Part shown: one piece after another, positions 46,311 through 55,640 of the stretch
Numbering within the stretch: the first letter of the stretch is position 1
Layout of the letters: every line of letters starts with the position of its first letter
Origin: Parasedimentitalea psychrophila
GTDB taxonomy: Bacteria; Pseudomonadota; Alphaproteobacteria; Rhodobacterales; Rhodobacteraceae
Direction of reading: 5' to 3'
Length of the DNA: 64,000 nucleotides
NCBI RefSeq assembly: GCF_030285785.1
Contig: NZ_CP127247.1
Location: forward strand, 4,363,501 to 4,427,500
Made by a program: the position numbers and the translations under genes
The notes under the pieces: generated by a model
Seen by the model: the letters and a program-made list of their open reading frames with translations, nothing else
Databases searched by the model: none
Told to the model about the DNA's origin: nothing

Positions 46311-46719
46311 TCGCGGCCGTCCCCACCGTCGAACATGCTTTTTTTAAGCAAACGGAGTTCGAGCGTTTGTTCCGCCACAACTTCCTTCAGATCACGCGCT
46401 TCACGGCGCAGATCCTTCACTTCGTCGGTGTTTGCAGCGCGTGCAGTATCGCCAGCCAGCCGCTTCTTGCCAGCTTCCATGAAGTCTTTCGACCATTTGT
46501 AGTAGATGCCTTGGGAAATGCCCTCACGACGGCACAGCTCAGCAATGCTGTCTTCGCCACGAAGGCCATCCAGGACGATCCTGATCTTCTCTTCGGATGA
46601 GTAATGCTTGCGCCCCTCTCACACATGCTGCGCATGTGCTGCCGGGCAGGGGTGGCCCGCTTGATATCTTTGACGATCTTCTCGCCAGGGCTTTTGCCTG
46701 TTCCAGTTGTATGTCTCAT
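46307..46719 (-). pseudogene. IS3-D transposase orfA, interrupted
   Basis: Starts MRHTTGTGKSPGEKIVKDIK at 46719; palindromic element copy 6 follows RAT, after which the correct frame continues RKHYSSEEKIRIVLDGLRGE, the HTH region (ELCRREGISQGIYYKWSKDF) and a coiled-coil tail ending MFDGGDGRE at 46307. Removal of 38 nt restores one frame. Confidence 0.85.
46614..46650 (-). repeat. palindromic insertion element, copy 6 (37-38 bp)
   Basis: Minus strand: CCCTGCCCGGCAG, stem CACATGC, loop GCA, stem GCATGTG, TGAGAGG. The stem sequence differs from all other copies yet pairs perfectly. In orfA of IS3-D. Confidence 0.88.
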
Positions 46720-46804
46720 GTTCCACTCCTCAATGGTTACGATGAGCCAGAAACACTCTCTTATCAAATAACGCTATTTGGACCCATAGGCGCTGACGTC
46801 AGAC

Positions 46805-47044
46805 ACCTTTCGCATTGCTGACATTCACAAGAAGCGCTGCATTTGGACAGTGGGATTAGCGGTAGAGCGAACAAATGCGGACTCTCATAGCAGCTGCGCC
46901 ATTTTCTGAAGCTGCGGCCCCGCCCTACCGTTGGACGATAGGTCTTTGCCTGGAGCTGGTAGCAGTCCGCTAGGAAAAATAGTGCGCTAGCAAGGGATGA
47001 CGAGCAAACTTAAATATTCGGTAGCTTGTGGCGCCAGCTTTCCC
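46805..47044. other. intergenic region right of IS3-D
   Basis: 240 bp without a gene; marks the end of the IS-rich segment. No recognisable repeat. Confidence 0.4.
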
Positions 47045-48001
47045 TCACATATCCAACAGACCTACTTCACAGTCCCAGTATGGCGTGGTGCTGCCAATCT
47101 GGTTGATGAGATAGTCCACGAAAATACGGACTTTCGCTGGCATGTGACGCCGTTCCGGAAATACCGCGAATAGTGCTTGCTTCGGCATCGGGTGGGTGGG
47201 CAGCAACCGCACCAAACTACCCGCAGCAATAAACGCACCGGCAATGAATGTCGGCAACCGCCCGACCCCCAAACCATCAACCAATGCGGTACATAGCGCT
47301 TCGCTGTTGTTGATGCGTAGGGAGCCGGTTGTCCGGACGCGGATTTCACCGTCGGGACCAAGGAATACCCAATCCAGTGGATCGCGGGAATAGGCGTAAT
47401 GCAGGCAATTGTGGTTTGTCAGACTGTCAGGTTGCGTCGGCTCTCCATATTTGACGAGATAGGACGGAGCGGCGACAATCACGCTGTAGATCGGGGCCAG
47501 TCGACGGATGATCAGCGTTGAGTCTGGCATAGTGCCCGCACGGATTGCCATGTCGTAGCCCGCTTCGACCAGATCAACGATCCGATCATCCATTGTAATT
47601 TCGAGCGTAATACCCGGATGATCCGTCAGAAAACCTGCAACCAATGGAGCAATGTGCAAGCGCCCGAATGACATTGGGGCACTAATCTTGAGGTGCCCGA
47701 CCGGCTTGCCCTGCAATGCCGCCACCGCGTCCTCAGCCTCGCGCGCAGCGCCAAGGGCTTGCGCCGCATGTGCCAAATAAATTTCACCCGTCTCGGTCAA
47801 GGAAATGCTGCGCGTAGAGCGATGAAATAACTGAGTTCCCAACCTGGCTTCCAAAGCCGAGATACGCTTACTGACTGCAGACTTTGTGATCCCAAGCTGA
47901 CGCGCTGCTGAAGCAAAGCCACCGGTCTCTGCGACCGCCACGAACACGGGGATGGCGCTAATTTCAGTCAATTTGATCTCGCATTGGTGAGTTTTTCTCA
48001 T
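47045..48001 (-). CDS. LysR-family transcriptional regulator
   Basis: 318 residues. N-terminal winged HTH (FVAVAETGGFASAARQLGIT, KSAVSKRISALEARLGTQLF) and a periplasmic-binding-protein-like effector domain (about 95-300) of the CrgA/DmlR type. Divergent from the glutathione-enzyme gene at 48081 and its probable regulator; inducer unknown. Confidence 0.92.
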   Translation of the reverse strand: MRKTHQCEIKLTEISAIPVFVAVAETGGFASAARQLGITKSAVSKRISALEARLGTQLFHRSTRSISLTETGEIYLAHAAQALGAAREAEDAVAALQGKPVGHLKISAPMSFGRLHIAPLVAGFLTDHPGITLEITMDDRIVDLVEAGYDMAIRAGTMPDSTLIIRRLAPIYSVIVAAPSYLVKYGEPTQPDSLTNHNCLHYAYSRDPLDWVFLGPDGEIRVRTTGSLRINNSEALCTALVDGLGVGRLPTFIAGAFIAAGSLVRLLPTHPMPKQALFAVFPERRHMPAKVRIFVDYLINQIGSTTPYWDCEVGLLDM

Positions 48002-48080
48002 CGGTTGGTTTCAGACTTAGCGGATTATCACGCATCGGGAAACCTCGTAATTTAGTTGCAGAACATTGAAAGAGGTTCAG

Positions 48081-49034
48081 ATGCCCAAGATGCTGATCAA
48101 CGGAGTACTTCGTGACAAGCCCGCCCAAATCGACGGGCAGTTCCACAGGATGCCTAGCGGCTTTCGCAATCAAATTGATGCCAATCCCGGTTCAAAACAT
48201 CCGGCGGCATTGGACCGCTATCACCTTTACCTTTCGAAAGCCTGCCCATGGTGCCACGGAGTTGAACTAGTCCTGATCCTGAAAGGCCTCGCCGAAGCGA
48301 TCAGTATTACCTGGATGTATCCGATTTCGTCCGAGGATGGTTGGGTGATCGACCAGTCAGCCTTTGACGGGAACGATGGCGTGCCGCGCGACCATTTTCT
48401 GTATCAGGCCTATCAGCGTGCTGCGCCTGATTACACCGGTCCAATCTCGGTGCCGGTTCTGCTTGATAAATCCACGAGCGAAATTATCAGTACGGAATCT
48501 GCCGACATCATGCGGATGCTCAATTCCGCGTTCACCGACGTCGACGCAACAGGGCCAGACCTCTACCCAACCGCACTTGCGGATGAGATCGACCTGATCG
48601 ACTCAATGATTCAGACGCCAATCCGCGATGGCGCTTATCGCGCCGGATTTGCAACGTCGCAAACTGCATATTGTTCTGCTGTCATCGCTCTGTTTGATGC
48701 ACTCGACGACATCGAATCCTTACTGGGACAGCGGCGCTATCTGGCGGGCTCGACCCTCACCGAGGTTGATCTAAAGCTGTTTCCGACGCTTTTACGGTTT
48801 GATCCGGTCTATGTCACCCACTTCAAAACGGACCGAAAGCGGATCGCCGACTATCCCGCGTTGAGCCGGTATCTTGCGGATGTCCTGCAGTATCCGGGCG
48901 TGGCACCGACAATCAATATGCCGCACATCCGCGCCCACTATTTCCAGAGCCACCGCCACATCAACCCAACGGGTATTATTTCCATCGGACCAGAATTGCA
49001 GGTCATGGCGATCCCGACGAAAGGAGCATCCTGA
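48081..49034 (+). CDS. glutathionyl-hydroquinone reductase-like GST (xi class)
   Basis: 317 residues. Thioredoxin-fold N-terminal half with the xi-class active site SKACPWCHG (Cys of CPWC is catalytic) and a helical C-terminal GST half (SLLGQRRYLAGSTLTEVDLK, LFPTLLRFDPVYVTHFK). Family members reduce glutathionyl-hydroquinones. ATG 48081 has AGAGG upstream; a TTG at 48066 is also in frame. Its stop overlaps the EamA start (TGATG). Confidence 0.9.
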   Translation: MPKMLINGVLRDKPAQIDGQFHRMPSGFRNQIDANPGSKHPAALDRYHLYLSKACPWCHGVELVLILKGLAEAISITWMYPISSEDGWVIDQSAFDGNDGVPRDHFLYQAYQRAAPDYTGPISVPVLLDKSTSEIISTESADIMRMLNSAFTDVDATGPDLYPTALADEIDLIDSMIQTPIRDGAYRAGFATSQTAYCSAVIALFDALDDIESLLGQRRYLAGSTLTEVDLKLFPTLLRFDPVYVTHFKTDRKRIADYPALSRYLADVLQYPGVAPTINMPHIRAHYFQSHRHINPTGIISIGPELQVMAIPTKGAS

Positions 49035-49987
49035 TGCCCACTGCTTTCAAAAATCTGCCGCCAATACTATTGATCATCACGATTGGGGTGCTGGTGGGCG
49101 TTAGCTTCACGCTCTCCAAGATTGCCGCCATGGCCGGGGTGCCACCCTTGCTCGCGCTTTTCCGACAGCTCTTGGTGGCGGGTCTTTTGCTGCTTGTGGT
49201 TGGCATTGCAACCGGGCGGCGCTTGCCGCTGACGCGCCAGCACGTCTTTTATTACTTGGGCGCAGGTATCTTGGGTGTCAGTGGACCGGCTCTGATTGGC
49301 TACACCGTGCTCAGCCATGTCTCCACAGGCTTCTATTCGGCGCTTGTGACGCTTTCACCGCTGTTCACCTTTGCCATCACCGCTGCGGCGGAGAGGCGCA
49401 TGCTGCCTTTCCATCGTCTGGTCGGAATCCTTGTCGGACTTTCTGGTGTTAGCATTGCGACAATGAAAGGCTTTAACTTCGACAGTACTGCGACGGTCTG
49501 GATTATCTTGGCGGTCGGCGGACCGCTGCTACTTGCTTCGGGCAACGTCTTTCGTAGCCGAGCCTATCCGCCGAAGGGTGATCCGATGATGATGGCTACC
49601 GGGGCGCTGTTGTCGCAGCTCGTGTTGATCTGGCCGGTGCTGGCGTTGTCGAGCGCGGCGCAACCGGTATCCAGCATCGCCTTTGGTCCTGAAGCCGCCA
49701 TTCTTGGCGTCGGGCTGATCACTGCTGTCACCTATGTTCTGACTTTCGAGGTTCAGCGCCGGACCGATGGCATTGGCTTTGCACAGGTCGGCTACTTTGC
49801 CACTCTTTCTGGAATTGCCATGGGCGCGCTTGTCTTTGGCGAGACTATTCGGCCCGCACTCCTGCTCTCTCTCGCCGTAATATTTCTGGGGCTAGGTATT
49901 TCGAACGGCCAAATCAAAAGCCCCGGGCAGCTATGGTTTATGCTTCGGAGCCTGGCCACCAGGTGGATAGCAGGCATCCGGGCCTGA
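49034..49987 (+). CDS. EamA/DMT-family membrane transporter
   Basis: 317 residues with about ten hydrophobic segments in two EamA halves (LLIITIGVLVGVSFTLSKIA; later FAQVGYFATLSGIAMGALVF). Drug/metabolite transporter superfamily; substrate unknown. Overlaps the preceding gene, so regulator-controlled detoxification plus export is a reasonable reading (inference). Confidence 0.9.
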   Translation: MPTAFKNLPPILLIITIGVLVGVSFTLSKIAAMAGVPPLLALFRQLLVAGLLLLVVGIATGRRLPLTRQHVFYYLGAGILGVSGPALIGYTVLSHVSTGFYSALVTLSPLFTFAITAAAERRMLPFHRLVGILVGLSGVSIATMKGFNFDSTATVWIILAVGGPLLLASGNVFRSRAYPPKGDPMMMATGALLSQLVLIWPVLALSSAAQPVSSIAFGPEAAILGVGLITAVTYVLTFEVQRRTDGIGFAQVGYFATLSGIAMGALVFGETIRPALLLSLAVIFLGLGISNGQIKSPGQLWFMLRSLATRWIAGIRA

Positions 49988-50045
49988 GCCAGTGCACCCT
50001 GGGCATCAACCAACCTACACCCCGTCCACCAAAAGGAGAAGATCC

Positions 50046-50423
50046 ATGCAAATCACTGCAACAAACACCACCCCTCACATGAAGCTGATTGCAGGCCTTT
50101 ATTCAGCTGTCGATGCGATGAATGCCACAAGCATAGTCAGCTACGTTACTGAAGACGTAAACTTTCGCTTAGGTAATTTCGACGCTCTGGTCGGCCGAGA
50201 TCCTGTCAAAGAAGCAAACGAGGCCTTCTTTGAAACAATCTCAGCCATGCGGCACACTATCACCGATATCTTGTCCGAAGGTGAAACAGTGTTTTGCACC
50301 GGGTCAGTACACTACACGCGGAAAGACCAAAGCGGGCATGAGGTGCCCTTTGCTACACGATTGCAGCTACGCGACGGTAAAGTCGCAGACTATCAGATTT
50401 ACGTAGATATTTCAGGGCTTTAA
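50046..50423 (+). CDS. SnoaL/NTF2-like protein
   Basis: 125 residues. Single cone-shaped NTF2-like fold: MKLIAGLYSAVDAMNATSIV, VTEDVNFRLGNFDALVGRDP and a beta-rich second half ending KVADYQIYVDISGL. AAAAGGAG before ATG 50046 decides the start. Third gene downstream of the LysR-divergent promoter. Family includes small isomerases, cyclases and ligand-binding proteins; function open. Confidence 0.85.
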   Translation: MQITATNTTPHMKLIAGLYSAVDAMNATSIVSYVTEDVNFRLGNFDALVGRDPVKEANEAFFETISAMRHTITDILSEGETVFCTGSVHYTRKDQSGHEVPFATRLQLRDGKVADYQIYVDISGL

Positions 50424-52272
50424 TTTCAATACTGGTTGGTCGGCGGTGTTGATCGCCGACCCAATCCTTGGTCAAAAAATCTAGTCATTGGCGGACTTCA
50501 GAAAAGGGTAATCAGGTATCTGCGCAGGCTTCTGAGACCCAGAACAGAAACGCAAATTCGCTGCCAGTCGAAGGCCCGCTTCCGGAAGTTGCACCTGATT
50601 GGTTCGCGACGGCAGCGAAGATCGGTTATCCGCCCTTAGTGTTGGATGCTGCACTGCGCACCAAGGTCGTAAAAGGGCTGAGAGTGTGAATTCGCTGCGG
50701 AGAGGTCCAACGGCCAGTAAGGGCAGTTCTTGACAATACCGCGGGCGGGAAGTGACCCGATTGCTGCATCTGGCACATTCCGTCACAAATGACGGATAAC
50801 CGTTTGGTCCCAATGGCGGCCGCACGCGTGTTTAAAGCGTTGAAGACGGAACTATAGAACGGGTTTTAAACACCGTTCAAACACCGTTCAAGGAGGTTGT
50901 CAGAAAGCCGATTAAAACGATTTGAGCCGCCACCCGATTGGCTACTGCAAATATCTGTGTCCCAAAACGCCGATGTGGTACCGTTGGAATTTGAAGTTAG
51001 GCCCCCCCACGGTCAGCCGCCCAGGGCCCATCGTCCAGAAAGGCCGCGCAATTTCGGTTTGAGATTTTGACGTGCTTCCAACGCACTGGTAGTGACCTCT
51101 GTCAAAATCGCCGCTAAGGTGCCCAATATCCAAAAACGAGTGTTGTTGGACACTTATTATTGCAGTAACCGGAAGAGCCCGGAGGATGCCGGAAGAGCCC
51201 GGATAAATCTTGCAAACAAGGGGTTTTGTGACGGTGAACCGCATCCCGGGCAGGTTTGGTGAATGTCCTTCAAAACAGCTTAAAACGGGCCTTTAACGCC
51301 GTTTGACCGATATTGGGACACCTATCTTTGCAAATTATTCTGACCTCTCTGCGAGCCTTATAAATAAGGTTGATCGGCCATTGTAACCGTCTCGGCACCC
51401 CGGCAAGCGCGCTTATTCTAAGGGTCGGTACTGGGAAATCCTGCGCCAAGTTTGTTCACGGCTTCCAAGATAGGGATTAGTCTAAAAAATTCAATGCCAT
51501 AGAGGTATTTTAAAAGTTCCCTTACGTGCTGGAAGTGGGAAGCGTTTTTGGGGAAAACCGACACCTGGTGCTCCCATCTGGGATCCGAGCACGGCACTAA
51601 ATTCTAACACTGTCATCCAATAGCGGCCATTCGAACGACACCCAGAAAACTCCGAACTAGCGCAGTCAGCGAACAATGCTGCTGCCGCAGAGTTCCGTCA
51701 GTATGGGCAGAAAGCGGTAGTTCGCTGCGGTGTGCACCAATGGCAGCTAGGTATGAATGCGATCTGTGCAAACAGGTGAGATTGACCCATTTCTACCTGT
51801 TACAAGCATTTAGCTTAGCTTGCCGCGGTTACCGCTATCCTTTGATTTTACGGGATCTCCAATAATTGGATGGTCTTCGTGTTTTCAGCAGTAGGATGTC
51901 AAAATTTCGTGGTGGAAACAAGGATTTGAGCCAACATCCGGGTCACCGGATTTTCACTTTGAAATCCTCAAAGCCTTGATTTTATCAAATTAAATGAGCG
52001 TGTCATCTAATGTTCGTGACACTTCGAAAATGATTTCGAGTTCAACGGCCCCCCAAGTATCAATATTGTTCTTCAGTTTCCTTCACGTACCTTTAGTACA
52101 TTCTATGGTAGGCGGCAGTTCAGAGTTGCGAGTTTGTGAAGATGGAAACAAGCCTATCAGGATGTTGTCAGCGATTGTGCTTATGGCCCCCTTTAAATAT
52201 TCCATGGGCAGATGCCAGTAGGTGCCAGAACCCCTACGTTACGAACCTATTGCTTGTTGAGAGGCCACAGAG
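50424..52272. other. 1.85-kb region without recognisable genes
   Basis: Both strands carry only short, unlike-protein frames without ribosome binding sites. Visible features: ACACCGTTCAA repeated in tandem near 50870-50891, and CCGGAAGAGCCCGGA-type repeats at about 51168-51200. Composition becomes AT-richer from about 51800, leading into the next gene pair. It looks like decayed sequence or a boundary of acquired DNA. Confidence 0.5.
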
Positions 52273-53169
52273 ATGACTGTTAGGTGCTTCATTCTAAAAT
52301 TGTGCTTATGTATCAGCTTGTTATCAGGCAATACCGCCCTTGCAAGGCCGCTAGTCATAGGCACGATTAGCGACGAGCCGGTCAAAGAAATTCGGGCATT
52401 TCTGCCTTTTGCCAAGTACCTAGCTAAACAGTTGGAAACATTCGGGATCGACGACGGAAAAGTTGTAATTGCACGGGACATCGACCACATGGCCAGCCTC
52501 ATTAACAAGGGAGAGGTTGATCTCTTTGTTGACAGTCCTTTGGTCGCACTGGCCATCATTGGGAAAACAGGATGCCGGTTGTTAGCCCGAAGGTGGAAAA
52601 AGGGTATCGCACAATACCATTCCGTTGTTTTCGTTCGACAAGACAGTGATATAGATTCGGTTCATGACCTTACCGGTCGCATTGTCGCATTTGAAGAGAG
52701 CTACTCATCAAGCGGGCATTTGCTTCCACGAATAACCATGGAGAGGATGGGAGTACCATTGACGCAATTGCTGAATCTCCAATCCAATGTACCCACAAAG
52801 CAGGCTGGATATGTGTTCTCTGGAGATGATGAAAGCACGATGGAGTGGGTTTTACGCGGCCGTGTCGATGCTGGTGCCATGTCTATGGCCAATTTCGAAA
52901 ATCGGGTCGCGACCAACTGGAAAGAGCTGAAAATAATTCTGAAAACCGCAGGCATTCCTCGCCATTCGGTTAGCATTTCCTCTGAAATTTCGGGGCCTTT
53001 ATCCTCTGCCATCGAGGCCGTATTGTTCACCATGCAAGATAGCGAAGATGGGCAGAGTGTACTGGATAGCTTTGAAAACACGACCAAATTTGACCCAATT
53101 CCAAAGGAAACGATGGCGCTTTTGGATCTTTTCCAGATCCCCGTTTTGGCCCTGGTAGGCGAGGAATAA
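52273..53169 (+). CDS. PhnD-like periplasmic substrate-binding protein
   Basis: 298 residues. Signal peptide about 1-25 (LKLCLCISLLSGNTALA), then a type 2 periplasmic-binding fold of the phosphate/phosphite/phosphonate group (PLVIGTISDEPVKEIRAFLP, KGEVDLFVDSPLVALAI, LTGRIVAFEESYSSSGHLLP). No ABC permease or ATPase follows; instead a membrane hybrid kinase starts one nucleotide after the stop, so this is probably the ligand-sensing subunit of that kinase. AT-rich by eye. Confidence 0.85.
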   Translation: MTVRCFILKLCLCISLLSGNTALARPLVIGTISDEPVKEIRAFLPFAKYLAKQLETFGIDDGKVVIARDIDHMASLINKGEVDLFVDSPLVALAIIGKTGCRLLARRWKKGIAQYHSVVFVRQDSDIDSVHDLTGRIVAFEESYSSSGHLLPRITMERMGVPLTQLLNLQSNVPTKQAGYVFSGDDESTMEWVLRGRVDAGAMSMANFENRVATNWKELKIILKTAGIPRHSVSISSEISGPLSSAIEAVLFTMQDSEDGQSVLDSFENTTKFDPIPKETMALLDLFQIPVLALVGEE

Positions 53170-53170
53170 G

Positions 53171-55132
53171 TTGTTTGAACTTCGGACAAAACTTGTTGCC
53201 TACACCATTCTGGTCGTCCTCGCTGTTGCTGGGGGCTTATCCACGATTTCGATTGCGTTGGACCACAAAAATTCGCTTGCCGCATTCGAAAGAAAGGTAA
53301 CAGCTCTGGCCAGAACTCTAGGTGAAGCCGTAGTGGAATCGGTTTATGATTTGGATATCAAACTCCTGCGGCAGCAGGTGACCTCCGTTTTGACAAACAA
53401 TGACGCCAAGACGGCCTTCATTTTGGATGCTGAAGGTCTGGTGCTGACCGATGGGACGGAGGAAAATCCCCTTCGTGGTATCCGGATTGTGGACCCGTTC
53501 GCAAATCGCGTCCTGACGGAAAAAGCCTGGTCAGCACAACACCAAGACGAAAGAATTTTGGTCGGGGGGCCAATCTTACTGACCGAGGGAGTTGTGCTCG
53601 GCTTCGTCTATCTTGATTTTTCGACTGCAGAGCTAAATGCACGAATGATTGGACAAATACAGCAGACACTTATGCTGTCAGCTCTCTTCGTCCTCATCAC
53701 CTCATTTATCGCAATTGCAGTGGCTAGGCAAATCACCCGACCGATCAATAAACTGACTGATTTTGCGGTCAGGGTAAAGGAAGGAAGCAGTGATCGTGAA
53801 GTTCCAGATTGTGGAAAAGGTGAAGTAGGTCGTCTTGCACAGTCATTTTCCAGTATGCTGATGAACCTTGATAAGTCCAACCAGGACCTTCGGAAACTGA
53901 CCGAGACGCTGGAGGAGAGAGTCAGAGATCGCACTCAGGAGGCAGAGGCAGGCACAAAAGCCAAGTCCGAATTCTTGGCAACAATGAGCCACGAAATCCG
54001 TACTCCAATGAATGGGGTGCTGGGCATGGCATCGCTGCTAGAGGAAACCAATCTGGACAAAGAGCAGCAGTTGTTCGTTCGCACGATTTCAGAATCTGGG
54101 GAAGCGTTGCTGGTCATCATCAATGACATCTTAGATTTTTCCAAAATTGAAGCTGGAAAAATCCTTTTGGATGAAGAGCCATTTAATCTGGAAAACCTTG
54201 TACAGAGCATCCTGAAACTTCTGTCTCAGAAAGCCTCTGGCAAGAACCTGAACTTGGTGATGGACTACAGTCCTGACATGCCGAAGGTCTTGGTTGGAGA
54301 CGAAGGACGTATCCGGCAAATCATTACAAACCTAATTGGAAACTCGGAAAAATTCACTATGAACGGCAGCATTCGTGTTGTGGTGTCAGGATCCTCCGCA
54401 CACGGCGTCTCATCGGTGGAAATCGCTGTACAGGACACCGGTATAGGCATTCCAGAAAGCAAACTTGCAAAAATATTTGAAGGGTTCTCGCAGGTGAATG
54501 CCAGTAGCAACCGCAAGTTTGGAGGAACCGGATTGGGCCTTACAATTGCCTCTGACTTGGCGAGCATGATGGGCGGCGACATTCAAGTTCGCTCAGAAGT
54601 TGGAAAGGGTTCAACATTCACGTTCAGATGCCTTTTGAAAACATCCAAAAATGCAGAATCCTCACTTCAGGTGACTGAGAACAATTTGATTGATCGGATC
54701 AACCCAGAACTGACCAAAGCGCCCCTCAAAGTTCTGATCGCAGATGACAATAAAACCAACAGGCTAATTGTCCAGAAAATGCTTAAAACAACAGGCACGG
54801 AAGTCATTTTCGCACAAGATGGCAGCGAGGCGGTGCAACAGTTTATCAACCACATTCCCGGACTTGTATTTATGGACATTTCGATGCCCAAGTTGACTGG
54901 CATTGAGGCAACTATGGAAATCCGGTCCTTTGAGGCAGAAAACGGAATGAACGCCTGCCCGATTATTGCCTTGACCGCCCATGCCATGAAAGGTGACAGG
55001 GAGAAGTTCTTAGAGCAAGGGATGGATGGATACATTAGCAAGCCGGTTAGAAAAGATGAGTTAATTGAGTTGGTCGTATTTTGGTCGCGGGAGCGAGATA
55101 GTAGACAGAACTTGGAATGCAACTCAGCATAG
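53171..55132 (+). CDS. hybrid sensor histidine kinase with receiver domain
   Basis: 653 residues. TM1 (about 8-27), periplasmic domain, TM2 (about 168-187), HAMP (about 188-240), coiled coil, HisKA with phospho-acceptor His274 (MSHEIRTPMNG), HATPase with VQDTGIGIPESK and GGTGLGLTIA, and a C-terminal receiver with Asp569 (VFMDISMPK) and KPV. TTG start 53171 has GAGGAA upstream and follows the binding-protein stop by one nt. With no Hpt domain or regulator beside it, the output partner lies elsewhere. Confidence 0.93.
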   Translation: MFELRTKLVAYTILVVLAVAGGLSTISIALDHKNSLAAFERKVTALARTLGEAVVESVYDLDIKLLRQQVTSVLTNNDAKTAFILDAEGLVLTDGTEENPLRGIRIVDPFANRVLTEKAWSAQHQDERILVGGPILLTEGVVLGFVYLDFSTAELNARMIGQIQQTLMLSALFVLITSFIAIAVARQITRPINKLTDFAVRVKEGSSDREVPDCGKGEVGRLAQSFSSMLMNLDKSNQDLRKLTETLEERVRDRTQEAEAGTKAKSEFLATMSHEIRTPMNGVLGMASLLEETNLDKEQQLFVRTISESGEALLVIINDILDFSKIEAGKILLDEEPFNLENLVQSILKLLSQKASGKNLNLVMDYSPDMPKVLVGDEGRIRQIITNLIGNSEKFTMNGSIRVVVSGSSAHGVSSVEIAVQDTGIGIPESKLAKIFEGFSQVNASSNRKFGGTGLGLTIASDLASMMGGDIQVRSEVGKGSTFTFRCLLKTSKNAESSLQVTENNLIDRINPELTKAPLKVLIADDNKTNRLIVQKMLKTTGTEVIFAQDGSEAVQQFINHIPGLVFMDISMPKLTGIEATMEIRSFEAENGMNACPIIALTAHAMKGDREKFLEQGMDGYISKPVRKDELIELVVFWSRERDSRQNLECNSA

Positions 55133-55640
55133 TTCGATTTCATTAACCCCATCGCTGTTCTTGATCTTTTATTTTCCCTTCGTTCTGAAACGGTTTTTCA
55201 CGCCGAACAGAAAATTTATTCCCGAGATAAATCGGGCAACACGGGATGACTTTTATTGTTAGGATATCCGCTCCTCAGTTGAGTGCTCCTTAATCAAATA
55301 GCGATTTGTTATCATGCTTGTTAACAACAAACACCCGAACGGACGACTGGCGGGTTCAGGCACCGATTCGGGCATCTGGATAGCCTAAAGCGGCCCGTTT
55401 CCATACAGCGGCAAGCGACGTCAAACCTTGGCCTTGGACCGAGCTATATTAGGTTCAAAATCTGGCAAAATGCTCACCATCAAACGACATCCTTGAGCCC
55501 TAAGCGAGCAATGCTGCACCAGGCACAAGTCGTCACTAAGGGCGGTGGGCTGCCCTTCGCTGCGCGACGCACCAATGCCTCCTGTGCGGGCTTAGATGCC
55601 CTTGAACATTTTTGCGCCAAGGTCTGCTTCCAGAAAACAG
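55133..55640. other. intergenic region, nothing recognised
   Basis: About 500 bp, AT-rich at first then more GC-rich. No gene with start signals. Marks the right limit of the AT-rich kinase pair. Confidence 0.4.

Larger units (their letters stand above)
45216..46804 (-). mobile_element. IS3-family element D (about 1.59 kb) carrying two palindromic elements
   Basis: The left end (from TGTCCGTCGTCAGGG) and right end (complement of TGTCTGACGTCAGCG) are imperfect inverted repeats of about 50 bp, sharing TGTC.G.CGTCAG, CCAA..GCG..TT and AGAGAG. Contains orfA and orfB, each split by a palindromic element. A 45-bp piece of a second copy is at 38205. No target duplication is visible. Confidence 0.88.

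Noticed and set aside
50942-51244. 100-codon minus-strand frame in the gene-free region
   Set aside because: No start signals and no protein-like pattern; composition like the surrounding non-coding sequence.
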